From NCBI RefSeq assembly GCF_031143425.1, contig NW_027150027.1, positions 1 to 64,000 of the forward strand: a DNA stretch of 64,000 nucleotides, in the 5' to 3' direction. The position numbers and the translations under genes were made by a program. Under the pieces are notes generated by a model that was given only the letters and a program-made list of their open reading frames with translations, had not been told where the DNA came from and did not search any database. This stretch comes from Pleurodeles waltl (taxonomy: Eukaryota > Chordata > Amphibia > Caudata > Salamandridae). Of this stretch, positions 49,911-62,936 are shown in pieces. Positions within the stretch are counted from its first letter, which is position 1; the number at the start of each line of letters is the position of its first letter.

Positions 49911-52900
49911 GTGACTTGTGTGGCTCGGACCAGGTTCTGTTACCCAGAATCTTTTGCAAACCTCAAAATTTGGCTAAAAAAACACATGTTCCTCACATTT
50001 CTGTGGCAGAAAGTCCTGGAATCTGAGAGGAGCCACGAATTTCCTTCCACCCAGCGTTCCCCCACGTCTCCCGATAAAAATGATACCTCACTTGTGTGGG
50101 TAGGCCTAGCGCCCGCAACAGGAAATGCCCCAAAGCGCAACGTAGACACAGCCAAATTTTTGAAGGAAAACAGAGGTGTTTTTTGCAAAGTGCCTACCTG
50201 TAGATTTTGGCCTGTAGCTCAGCCGCCACCTAGGGAAACCTACCAAACCTGTGCATTTCTGAAAACTAGAGACCTAGGGGAATCCAAGATGGGGTGACTT
50301 GTGTGGCTCGGACCAGGTTCTGTTACCCAGAATCCATTGCAAACCTCAAAATTTGGCTAAAAAAAACCATGTTCCTCACATTTCTGTGGCAGAAAGTTCT
50401 GGAGTCTGAGAGGAGCCACAAATTTCCTTCCACCCAGCGTTCCCCCACGTCTCCCGATAAAAATGATACCTCACTTGTGTGGGTAGGCCTAGCGCCCGTG
50501 ACAGGAAACGCCCCAAAGCGCAACGTGGACACATCCAAATTTGTGAAGGAAAACAGAGGTGTTTTTTGCAAAGTGCCTACCTGTAGATTTTGGCTTGTAG
50601 CTCAGCCGCCACCTATGGAAACCTACCAAAGCTGTGCATTTCTGAAAACTAGAGACCTAGGGGAATCCAAGATGGGGTGACTTGTGTGGCTCGGACCAGG
50701 TTCTGTTACCCAGAATCCTTTGCAAACCTCAAAATTTGGCTAAAAAAACACATGTTCCTCACATTTCTGTGGCAGAAAGTTCTGGAATCTGAGAGGAGCC
50801 ACAAATTTCCTTCCACCCAGCGTTCCCCCACGTCTCCTGATAAAAATGATACCTCACTTGTGTGGGTAGGCCTAGCGCCCGCGACAGGAAATGCCCCAAA
50901 AGCGCAACGTGGACACAGCCAAATTTGTGAAGGAAAACAGAGGTGTTTTTTGCAAAGTGCCTACCTGTAGATTTTGGCTTGTAGCTCAGCCGCCACCTAG
51001 GGAAACCTACCAAACCTGTGCATTTCTGAAAACTAGAGACCTAGGGGAATCCAAGATGGGGTGACTTGTGTGGCTCGGACCAGGTTCTGTTACCCAGAAT
51101 TCTTTGCAAACCTCAAAATTTGGCTAAAAAAACACATGTTCCTCACATTTCTGTGGCAGAAAGTTCTGGAATCTGAGAGGAGCCACGAATTTCCTTCCAC
51201 CCAGCGTTCCCCCACATCTCCAGATAAAAATGATACCTCACTTGTGTGGGTAGGCCTAGCGCCCGTGACAGGAAATGCCCCAAAGCGCAACGTGGACACA
51301 GCCAAATTTTTGAAGGAAAACAGAGGTGTTTTTTGCAAAGTGCCTACCTGTAGATTTTGGCCTGTAGCTCAGCCGCCACCTAGGGAAACCTACCAAACCT
51401 GTGCATTTCTGAAAACTAGAGACCTAGGGGAATCCAAGATGGGGTGACTTGTGTGGCTCGGGCCAGGTTCTGTTACCCAGAATCCTTTGCAAACCTCAAA
51501 ATTTGGCTAAAAAAACACATGTTCCTCACATTTCTGTGGCAGAAAGTTCTGGAATCTGAGAGGAGCCACGAATTTCCTTCCACCCAGCATTCCCCCATGT
51601 CTCCCGATAAAAATGATACCTCACTTGTGTGGGTAGGCCTAGCGCCCGTGACAGGAAATGCCCCAAAGCGCAACGTGGACACAGCCAAATTTTTGAAGGA
51701 AAACAGAGGTGTTTTTTGCAAAGTGCCTACCTGTAGATTTTGGCCTGTAGCTCAGCCGCCACCTAGGGAAACCTACCAAACCTGTGCATTTCTGAAAACT
51801 AGAGACCTAGGGGAATCCAAGATGGGCTGACTTGTGTGGCTCGGACCAGGTTCTGTTACCCAGAATCCTCTGCAAACCTCCAAATTTGGCTAAAAAAACA
51901 CATGTTCCTCACATTTCTGTGGCAGAAAGTTCTGGAATCTGAGAGGAGCCACGCATTTCCTTCCACCCAGCGTTCCCCCACGTCTCCCGATAAAAATGAT
52001 ACCTCACTTGTGTGGGTAGGCCTAGCGCCCGTGACAGGAAATTCCCCAAAGCGCAACGTGGACACATCCAAATTTGTGAAGGAAAACAGAGGTGTTTTTT
52101 GCAAAGTGCCTACCTGTAGATTTTGGCTTGTAGCTCAGCCGCCACCTAGGGAAACCCACCAAACCTGTGCATTTCTGAAAACTAGAGACCTAGGGGAATC
52201 CAAGATGGGGTGACTTGTGTGGCTCGGACCAGGTTCTGTTACCCAGAATCCTTTGCAAAACTCAAAATTTGGCTAAAAAAAACACATGTTCCTCACATTT
52301 CTGTGGCAGAAAGTTCTGGAATCTGAGAGGAGCCACGAATTTCCTTCCACCCAGCGTTCCCCCATGTCTCCCAATAAAAATGATACCTCACTTGTGTTGG
52401 TAGGCCTAGCGCCCGCAACAGGAAACGCCCCAAAGCGCAACGTAGACACAGCCAAATTTTTGAAGGAAAACAGAGGTGTTTTTTGCAAAGTGCCTACCTG
52501 TAGATTTTGGCCTGTAGCTCAGCCGCCACCTAGGGAAACCTACCAAACCTGTGCATTTCTGAAAACTAGAGACCTAGGGGAATCCAAGATGGGGTGACTT
52601 GTGTGGCTCGGACCAGGTTCTGTTACCCAGAATCCATTGCAAACCTCAAAATTTGGCTAAAAAAACACATGATCCTCACATTTCTGTGGCAGAAAGATCT
52701 GGAACCTGAGAGGAGCCACAAATTTCCTTCCACCCAGCGTTCCCCCACGTCTCCCGATAAAAATGATACCTCACTTGTGTGGGTAGGCCTAGCGCCCGCG
52801 ACAGGAAACGACCCAAAGCGCAACGTGGACACATCCAAATTTGTGAAGGAAAACAGAGGTGTTTTTTGCAAAGTGCCTACCTGTAGATTTTGGCTTGTAG

Positions 52901-53742
52901 CTCAGCCGCCACCTATGGAAACCTACCAAACCTGTGCATTTCTGAAAACTAGAGACCTAGGGGAATCCAAGATGGTGTGACTTGTGTGGCTCGGACCAGG
53001 TTCTGTTACCCAGAATCCTTTGCAAACCTCAAAATTTGGCTAAAAAAACACATGTTCCTCACATTTCTGTGGCAGAAAGTTCTGGAATCTGAGAGGAGCC
53101 ACGAATTTCCTTCCACCCAGCGTTCCCCCACGTCTCCCGATAAAAATGATACCTCACTTGTGTGGGTAGGCCTAGCGCCCGCAACAGGAAATGCCCCAAA
53201 GCGCAACGTAGACACAGCCAAATTTTTGAAGGAAAACAGAGGTGTTTTTTGCAAAGTGCCTACCTGTAGATTTTGGCCTGTAGCTCAGCCGCCACCTAGG
53301 GAAACCTACCAAACCTGTGCATTTCTGAAAACTAGAGACCTAGGGGAATCCAAGATGGGGTGACTTGTGTGGCTCGGACCAGGTTCTGTTACCCAGAATC
53401 CATTGCAAACCTCAAAATTTGGCTAAAAAAAACCATGTTCCTCACATTTCTGTGGCAGAAAGTTCTGGAATCTGAGAGGAGCCACAAATTTCCTTCCACC
53501 CAGCGTTCCCCCACGTCTCCCGATAAAAATGATACCTCACTTGTGTGGGTAGGCCTAGCGCCCGCGACAGGAAACGCCCCAAAGCGCAACGTAGACACAT
53601 CCAAATTTGTGAAGGAAAACAGAGGTGTTTTTTGCAAAGTGCCTACCTGTAGATTTTGGCTTGTAGCTCAGCCGCCACCTATGGAAACCTACCAAAGCTG
53701 TGCATTTCTGAAAACTAGAGACCTAGGGGAATCCAAGATGGG
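49911..53742 (+). repeat. Ten-monomer HOR unit, copy 2 (M131-M140)
   Basis: This is the tandem duplicate of 46080-49910. M137 has eight A at 52275-52282 instead of seven, which makes this copy one base longer (3832 bp). M141 after it does not continue as another M131. It is an AAAA-lineage unit with a changed right end, so the ten-monomer period ends here and its last seven members (M134-M140) become the start of the fifteen-monomer repeat. Confidence 0.92.
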
Positions 53743-56700
53743 GTGACTTGTGTGGCTCGGACCAGGTTCTGTTACCCAGAATCCTTTGCAAACCTCAAAA
53801 TTTGGCTAAAAAAACACATGTTCCTCACATTTCTGTGGCAGAAAGTTCTGGAATCTGAGAGGAGCCACAAATTTCCTTCCACCCAGCGTTCCCCCACGTC
53901 TCCTGATAAAAATGATACCTCACTTGTGTGGGTAGGCCTAGCGCCCGCGACAGGAAATGCCCCAAAAGCGCAACGTGGACACAGCCAAATTTTTGAAGGA
54001 AAACAGAGGTGTTTTTTGCAAAGTGCCTACCTGTAGATTTTGGCCTGTAGCTCAGCCGCCACCTAGGGAAACCTACCAAACCTGTGGATTTCTGAAAACT
54101 AGAGACCTAGGGGAATCCAAGATGGGGTGACTTGTGTGGCTCGGACCAGGTTCTGTTACCCAGAATCCTCTGCAAACCTCAAAATTTGGCTAAAAAAACA
54201 CATGTTCCTCACATTTCTGTGGCAGAAAGTTCTGGAATCTGAGAGGAGCCACGCATTTCCTTCCACCCAGCGTTCCCCCACGTCTCCCGATAAAAATGAT
54301 ACCTCACTTGTGTGGGTAGGCCTAGCGCCCGTGACAGGAAATTCCCCAAAGCGCAACGTGGACACAGCCAAATCTTTGAAGGAAAACAGAGGTGTTTTTT
54401 GCAAAGTGCCTACCTGTAGATTTCGGCCTGTAGCTCATCCGCCACCTAGGGAAACCTACCAAACCTGTGCATTTCTGAAAACTAGAGACCTAGGGGAATC
54501 CAAGATGGGCTGACTTGTGTGGTTCGGACCAGGTTCTGTTACCCAGAATCCTCTGCAAACCTCAAAATTTGGCTAAAAAAACACATGTTCCTAACATTTC
54601 TGTGGCAGAAAGTTCTGGAATCTGAGAGGAGCCACAAATTTCCTTCCACCCAGCGTTCCCCCACGTCTCCCGATAAAAATGATACCTCACTTGTGTGGGT
54701 AGGCCTAGCGCCCGCGACAGGAAACGCCCCAAAGCGCAACGTGGACTCATCCAAATTTGTGAAGGAAAACAGAGGTGTTTTTTGCAAAGTGCCTACCTGT
54801 AGATTTTGGCTTGTAGCTCAGCCGCCACCTAGGGAAACCTACCAAACCTGTGCATTTCTGAAAACTAGAGACCTAGGGGAATCCAAGATGGGGTGACTTG
54901 TGTGGCTCGGACCAGGTTCTGTTACCCAGAATCCTTTGCAAAACTCAAAATTTGGCTAAAAAAACACATGTTCCTCACATTTCTGTGGCAGAAAGTTCTG
55001 GAATCTGAGAGGAGCCACGAATTTCCTTCCACCCAGCGTTCCCCCATGTCTCCCGATAAAAATGATACCTCACTTGTGTGGGTAGGCCTAGCGCCCGCAA
55101 CAGGAAACGCCCCAAAGCGCAACGTAGACACAGCCAAATTTTTGAAGGAAAACAGAGGTGTTTTTTGCAAAGTGCCTACCTGTAGATTTTGGCCTGTAGC
55201 TCAGCCGCCACCTAGGGAAACCTACCAAACCTGTGCATTTCTGAAAACTAGAGACCTAGGGGAATCCAAGATGGGGTGACTTGTGTGGCTCGGACCAGGT
55301 TCTGTTACCCAGAATCCATTGCAAACCTCAAAATTTGGCTAAAAAAACACATGATCCTCACATTTCTGTGGCAGAAAGTTCTGGAATCTGAGAGGAGATA
55401 CAAATTTCCTTCCACCCAGCGTTCCCCCACGTCTCCCGATAAAAATGATACCTCACTTGTGTGGGTAGGCCTAGCGCCCGCGACAGGAAACGCCCCAAAG
55501 CGCAACGTGGACACATCCAAATTTGTGAAGGAAAACAGAGGTGTTTTTTGCAAAGTGCCTACCTGTAGATTTTGGCTTGTAGCTCAGCCGCCACCTATGG
55601 AAACCTACCAAACCAGTGCATTTCTGAAAACTAGAGACCTAGGGGAATTCAAGATGGTGTGACTTGTGTGGCTCGGACCAGGTTCTGTTACCCAGAATCC
55701 TTTGCAAACCTCAAAATTTGGCTAAAAAAACACATGTTCCACACATTTCTGTGGCAGAAAGTTCTGGAATCTGAGAGGAGCCACAAATGTCCTTCCACCC
55801 AGCGTTCCCCCACGTCTCCTGATAAAAATGATACCTCACTTGTGTGGGTAGGCCTAGCGCCCGCGACAGGAAACGCCCCAAAGCGCAACGTGGACGCAGC
55901 CAAATTTGTGAAGGAAAACAGAGGTGTTTTTTGCAAAGTGCCTACCTGTAGATTTTGGCTTGTAGCTCAGCCGCCACCTAGGGAAACCTACCAAACCTGT
56001 GCATTTCTGAAAACTAGAGACCTAGGGGAATCCAAGATGGGGTGACTTGTGTGGCTCGGACCAGGTTCTGTTACCCAGAATCCTTTGCAAACCTCAAAAT
56101 TTGGCTAAAAAAACACATGTTCCTCACATTTCTGTGGCAGAAAGTTCTGGAATCTGAGAGGAGCCACAAATTTCCTTCCACCCAGCGTTCCCCCACGTCT
56201 CCCGATAAAAATGATACCTCACTTGTGTGGGTAGGCCTAGCGCCCGCGACAGAAAACGCCCCAAAGCGCAACGTGGACACATCCAAATTTGTGAAGGAAA
56301 ACAGAGGTGTTTTTTGCAAAGTGCCTACCTGTAGATTTTGGCCTGTAGCTCAGCCGCCACCTAGGGAAACCTACCAAACCTGTGCATTTCTGAAAACTAG
56401 AGACCTAGGGGAATCCAAGATGGGGTGACTTGTGTGGCTCGGACCAGGTTCTGTTACCCAGAATCCTTTGCAAACCTCAAAATTTGGCTAAAAAAACACA
56501 TGTTCCTCACATTTCTGTGGCAGAAAGTTCTGGAATCTGAGAGGAGCCACGAATTTCCTTCCACCCAGCGTTCCCCCACGTCTCCCGATAAAAATGATAC
56601 CTCACTTGTGTGGGTAGGCCTAGCGCCTGTGACAGGAAATGCCCCAAAGCGCAACGTGGACACAGCCAAATTTTTGAAGGAAAACAGTGGTGTTTTTTGC

Positions 56701-56807
56701 AAAGTGCCTACCTGTAGATTTTGGCCTGTAGCTCAGCCGCCACCTAGGGAAACCTACCAAACCTGTGCATTTCTGAAAACTAGAGACCTAGGGGAATCCA
56801 AGATGGG
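51061..56807 (+). repeat. Fifteen-monomer HOR unit, copy 1 (M134-M148)
   Basis: Unit of 5747 bp. Order: cagaattct unit, ctcgggcc/cagcatt unit, cacgcattt/aaacccacc unit, cccaataaa unit, catgatcc/agatctgg unit, gcaaca unit, aaaaccatg unit, AAAA 384-bp unit with tgtggattt, cacgcattt/aaatctttg unit, ggttcgg/gactcatcc unit, catgtctcc/gcaaca unit, gagatacaa unit, gttccacac/gacgcagcc unit, cagaaaac unit, aacagtgg unit. It overlaps the ten-monomer repeat (M134-M140 belong to both). Confidence 0.94.
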
Positions 56808-59800
56808 GTGACTTGTGTGGCTCGGACCAGGTTCTGTTACCCAGAATTCTTTGCAAACCTCAAAATTTGGCTAAAAAAACACATGTTCCTCACATTTCTG
56901 TGGCAGAAAGTTCTGGAATCTGAGAGGAGCCACGAATTTCCTTCCACCCAGCGTTCCCCCACATCTCCAGATAAAAATGATACCTCACTTGTGTGGGTAG
57001 GCCTAGCGCCAGTGACAGGAAATGCCCCAAAGCGCAACGTGGACACAGCCAAATTTTTGAAGGAAAACAGAGGTGTTTTTTGCAAAGTGCCTACCTGTAG
57101 ATTTTGGCCTGTAGCTCAGCCGCCACCTAGGGAAACCTACCAAACCTGTGCATTTCTGAAAACTAGAGACCTAGGGGAATCCAAGATGGGGTGACTTGTG
57201 TGGCTCGGGCCAGGTTCTGTTACCCAGAATCCTTTGCAAACCTCAAAATTTGGCTAAAAAAACACATGTTCCTCACATTTCTGTGGCAGAAAGTTCTGGA
57301 ATCTGAGAGGAGCCACGAATTTCCTTCCACCCAGCATTCCCCCATGTCTCCCGATAAAAATGATACCTCACTTGTGTGGGTAGGCCTAGCGCCCGTGACA
57401 GGAAATGCCCCAAAGCGCAACGTGGACACAGCCAAATTTTTGAAGGAAAACAGAGGTGTTTTTTGCAAAGTGCCTACCTGTAGATTTTGGCCTGTAGCTC
57501 AGCCGCCACCTAGGGAAACCTACCAAACCTGTGCATTTCTGAAAACTAGAGACCTAGGGGAATCCAAGATGGGCTGACTTGTGTGGCTCGGACCAGGTTC
57601 TGTTACCCAGAATCCTCTGCAAACCTCCAAATTTGGCTAAAAAAACACATGTTCCTCACATTTCTGTGGCAGAAAGTTCTGGAATCTGAGAGGAGCCACG
57701 CATTTCCTTCCACCCAGCGTTCCCCCACGTCTCCCGATAAAAATGATACCTCACTTGTGTGGGTAGGCCTAGCGCCCGTGACAGGAAATTCCCCAAAGCG
57801 CAACGTGGACACATCCAAATTTGTGAAGGAAAACAGAGGTGTTTTTTGCAAAGTGCCTACCTGTAGATTTTGGCTTGTAGCTCAGCCGCCACCTAGGGAA
57901 ACCCACCAAACCTGTGCATTTCTGAAAACTAGAGACCTAGGGGAATCCAAGATGGGGTGACTTGTGTGGCTCGGACCAGGTTCTGTTACCCAGAATCCTT
58001 TGCAAAACTCAAAATTTGGCTAAAAAAACACATGTTCCTCACATTTCTGTGGCAGAAAGTTCTGGAATCTGAGAGGAGCCACGAATTTCCTTCCACCCAG
58101 CGTTCCCCCATGTCTCCCAATAAAAATGATACCTCACTTGTGTTGGTAGGCCTAGCGCCCGCAACAGGAAACGCCCCAAAGCGCAACGTAGACACAGCCA
58201 AATTTTTGAAGGAAAACAGAGGTGTTTTTTGCAAAGTGCCTACCTGTAGATTTTGGCCTGTAGCTCAGCCGCCACCTAGGGAAACCTACCAAACCTGTGC
58301 ATTTCTGAAAACTAGAGACCTAGGGGAATCCAAGATGGGGTGACTTGTGTGGCTCGGACCAGGTTCTGTTACCCAGAATCCATTGCAAACCTCAAAATTT
58401 GGCTAAAAAAACACATGATCCTCACATTTCTGTGGCAGAAAGATCTGGAACCTGAGAGGAGCCACAAATTTCCTTCCACCCAGCGTTCCCCCACGTCTCC
58501 CGATAAAAATGATACCTCACTTGTGTGGGTAGGCCTAGCGCCCGCGACAGGAAACGACCCAAAGCGCAACGTGGACACATCCAAATTTGTGAAGGAAAAC
58601 AGAGGTGTTTTTTGCAAAGTGCCTACCTGTAGATTTTGGCTTGTAGCTCAGCCGCCACCTATGGAAACCTACCAAACCTGTGCATTTCTGAAAACTAGAG
58701 ACCTAGGGGAATCCAAGATGGTGTGACTTGTGTGGCTCGGACCAGGTTCTGTTACCCAGAATCCTTTGCAAACCTCAAAATTTGGCTAAAAAAACACATG
58801 TTCCTCACATTTCTGTGGCAGAAAGTTCTGGAATCTGAGAGGAGCCACGAATTTCCTTCCACCCAGCGTTCCCCCACGTCTCCCGATAAAAATGATACCT
58901 CACTTGTGTGGGTAGGCCTAGCGCCCGCAACAGGAAATGCCCCAAAGCGCAACGTAGACACAGCCAAATTTTTGAAGGAAAACAGAGGTGTTTTTTGCAA
59001 AGTGCCTACCTGTAGATTTTGGCCTGTAGCTCAGCCGCCACCTAGGGAAACCTACCAAACCTGTGCATTTCTGAAAACTAGAGACCTAGGGGAATCCAAG
59101 ATGGGGTGACTTGTGTGGCTCGGACCAGGTTCTGTTACCCAGAATCCATTGCAAACCTCAAAATTTGGCTAAAAAAAACCATGTTCCTCACATTTCTGTG
59201 GCAGAAAGTTCTGGAATCTGAGAGGAGCCACAAATTTCCTTCCACCCAGCGTTCCCCCACGTCTCCCGATAAAAATGATACCTCACTTGTGTGGGTAGGC
59301 CTAGCGCCCGCGACAGGAAACGCCCCAAAGCGCAACGTAGACACATCCAAATTTGTGAAGGAAAACAGAGGTGTTTTTTGCAAAGTGCCTACCTGTAGAT
59401 TTTGGCTTGTAGCTCAGCCGCCACCTATGGAAACCTACCAAAGCTGTGCATTTCTGAAAACTAGAGACCTAGGGGAATCCAAGATGGGGTGACTTGTGTG
59501 GCTCGGACCAGGTTCTGTTACCCAGAATCCTTTGCAAACCTCAAAATTTGGCTAAAAAAACACATGTTCCTCACATTTCTGTGGCAGAAAGTTCTGGAAT
59601 CTGAGAGGAGCCACAAATTTCCTTCCACCCAGCGTTCCCCCACGTCTCCTGATAAAAATGATACCTCACTTGTGTGGGTAGGCCTAGCGCCCGCGACAGG
59701 AAATGCCCCAAAAGCGCAACGTGGACACAGCCAAATTTTTGAAGGAAAACAGAGGTGTTTTTTGCAAAGTGCCTACCTGTAGATTTTGGCCTGTAGCTCA

Positions 59801-62553
59801 GCCGCCACCTAGGGAAACCTACCAAACCTGTGGATTTCTGAAAACTAGAGACCTAGGGGAATCCAAGATGGGGTGACTTGTGTGGCTCGGACCAGGTTCT
59901 GTTACCCAGAATCCTCTGCAAACCTCAAAATTTGGCTAAAAAAACACATGTTCCTCACATTTCTGTGGCAGAAAGTTCTGGAATCTGAGAGGAGCCACGC
60001 ATTTCCTTCCACCCAGCGTTCCCCCACGTCTCCCGATAAAAATGATACCTCACTTGTGTGGGTAGGCCTAGCGCCCGTGACAGGAAATTCCCCAAAGCGC
60101 AACGTGGACACAGCCAAATCTTTGAAGGAAAACAGAGGTGTTTTTTGCAAAGTGCCTACCTGTAGATTTCGGCCTGTAGCTCATCCGCCACCTAGGGAAA
60201 CCTACCAAACCTGTGCATTTCTGAAAACTAGAGACCTAGGGGAATCCAAGATGGGCTGACTTGTGTGGTTCGGACCAGGTTCTGTTACCCAGAATCCTCT
60301 GCAAACCTCAAAATTTGGCTAAAAAAACACATGTTCCTAACATTTCTGTGGCAGAAAGTTCTGGAATCTGAGAGGAGCCACAAATTTCCTTCCACCCAGC
60401 GTTCCCCCACGTCTCCCGATAAAAATGATACCTCACTTGTGTGGGTAGGCCTAGCGCCCGCGACAGGAAACGCCCCAAAGCGCAACGTGGACTCATCCAA
60501 ATTTGTGAAGGAAAACAGAGGTGTTTTTTGCAAAGTGCCTACCTGTAGATTTTGGCTTGTAGCTCAGCCGCCACCTAGGGAAACCTACCAAACCTGTGCA
60601 TTTCTGAAAACTAGAGACCTAGGGGAATCCAAGATGGGGTGACTTGTGTGGCTCGGACCAGGTTCTGTTACCCAGAATCCTTTGCAAAACTCAAAATTTG
60701 GCTAAAAAAACACATGTTCCTCACATTTCTGTGGCAGAAAGTTCTGGAATCTGAGAGGAGCCACGAATTTCCTTCCACCCAGCGTTCCCCCATGTCTCCC
60801 GATAAAAATGATACCTCACTTGTGTGGGTAGGCCTAGCGCCCGCAACAGGAAACGCCCCAAAGCGCAACGTAGACACAGCCAAATTTTTGAAGGAAAACA
60901 GAGGTGTTTTTTGCAAAGTGCCTACCTGTAGATTTTGGCCTGTAGCTCAGCCGCCACCTAGGGAAACCTACCAAACCTGTGCATTTCTGAAAACTAGAGA
61001 CCTAGGGGAATCCAAGATGGGGTGACTTGTGTGGCTCGGACCAGGTTCTGTTACCCAGAATCCATTGCAAACCTCAAAATTTGGCTAAAAAAACACATGA
61101 TCCTCACATTTCTGTGGCAGAAAGTTCTGGAATCTGAGAGGAGATACAAATTTCCTTCCACCCAGCGTTCCCCCACGTCTCCCGATAAAAATGATACCTC
61201 ACTTGTGTGGGTAGGCCTAGCGCCCGCGACAGGAAACGCCCCAAAGCGCAACGTGGACACATCCAAATTTGTGAAGGAAAACAGAGGTGTTTTTTGCAAA
61301 GTGCCTACCTGTAGATTTTGGCTTGTAGCTCAGCCGCCACCTATGGAAACCTACCAAACCAGTGCATTTCTGAAAACTAGAGACCTAGGGGAATTCAAGA
61401 TGGTGTGACTTGTGTGGCTCGGACCAGGTTCTGTTACCCAGAATCCTTTGCAAACCTCAAAATTTGGCTAAAAAAACACATGTTCCACACATTTCTGTGG
61501 CAGAAAGTTCTGGAATCTGAGAGGAGCCACAAATGTCCTTCCACCCAGCGTTCCCCCACGTCTCCTGATAAAAATGATACCTCACTTGTGTGGGTAGGCC
61601 TAGCGCCCGCGACAGGAAACGCCCCAAAGCGCAACGTGGACGCAGCCAAATTTGTGAAGGAAAACAGAGGTGTTTTTTGCAAAGTGCCTACCTGTAGATT
61701 TTGGCTTGTAGCTCAGCCGCCACCTAGGGAAACCTACCAAACCTGTGCATTTCTGAAAACTAGAGACCTAGGGGAATCCAAGATGGGGTGACTTGTGTGG
61801 CTCGGACCAGGTTCTGTTACCCAGAATCCTTTGCAAACCTCAAAATTTGGCTAAAAAAACACATGTTCCTCACATTTCTGTGGCAGAAAGTTCTGGAATC
61901 TGAGAGGAGCCACAAATTTCCTTCCACCCAGCGTTCCCCCACGTCTCCCGATAAAAATGATACCTCACTTGTGTGGGTAGGCCTAGCGCCCGCGACAGAA
62001 AACGCCCCAAAGCGCAACGTGGACACATCCAAATTTGTGAAGGAAAACAGAGGTGTTTTTTGCAAAGTGCCTACCTGTAGATTTTGGCCTGTAGCTCAGC
62101 CGCCACCTAGGGAAACCTACCAAACCTGTGCATTTCTGAAAACTAGAGACCTAGGGGAATCCAAGATGGGGTGACTTGTGTGGCTCGGACCAGGTTCTGT
62201 TACCCAGAATCCTTTGCAAACCTCAAAATTTGGCTAAAAAAACACATGTTCCTCACATTTCTGTGGCAGAAAGTTCTGGAATCTGAGAGGAGCCACGAAT
62301 TTCCTTCCACCCAGCGTTCCCCCACGTCTCCCGATAAAAATGATACCTCACTTGTGTGGGTAGGCCTAGCGCCTGTGACAGGAAATGCCCCAAAGCGCAA
62401 CGTGGACACAGCCAAATTTTTGAAGGAAAACAGTGGTGTTTTTTGCAAAGTGCCTACCTGTAGATTTTGGCCTGTAGCTCAGCCGCCACCTAGGGAAACC
62501 TACCAAACCTGTGCATTTCTGAAAACTAGAGACCTAGGGGAATCCAAGATGGG
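56808..62553 (+). repeat. Fifteen-monomer HOR unit, copy 2 (M149-M163)
   Basis: All fifteen units follow the order and private variants of copy 1, including gagatacaa, accagtgc, gttccacac and ggttcgg. I find two differences over 5746 bp: cgccagtg against cgcccgtg (M149/M134), and seven A in M152 where M137 has eight. This is the largest near-identical tandem duplication in the window and probably among its most recent events. Confidence 0.94.
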
Positions 62554-62936
62554 GTGACTTGTGTGGCTCGGACCAGGTTCTGTTACCCAGAATCCTTTGC
62601 AAACCTCAAAATTTGGCTAAAAAAACACATGTTCCTCACATTTCTGTGGCAGAAAGTTCTGGAATCTGAGAGGAGCCACGAATTTCCTTCCACCCAGCGT
62701 TCCCCCACGTCTCCCGATAAAAATGATACCTCACTTGTGTGCGTAGGCCTAGCGCCCGTGACAGGAAATGCCCCAAAGCGCAACGTGGACACAGCCAAAT
62801 TTTTGAAGGAAAACAGAGGTGTTTTTTGCAAAGTGCCTACCTGTAGATTTTGGCTTGTAGCTCAGCCGCCACCTAGGGAAACCTACCAAACCTGTGCATT
62901 TCTGAAAACTAGAGACCTAGGGGAATCCAAGATGGG
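62554..62936 (+). repeat. M164: chimeric monomer replacing two units
   Basis: The left end lacks the gactggtg and gtgcctcata marks of M114 and matches M113. The right part has gcaacgtgg and ggctt as in M114 rather than gcaaagtgg and ggcct as in M113. M113 and M114 share the middle (gtgtgcg, cgtgac), so the switch falls between about monomer base 89 and base 230. The result is a net loss of one monomer relative to 42633-44547. Confidence 0.82.
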
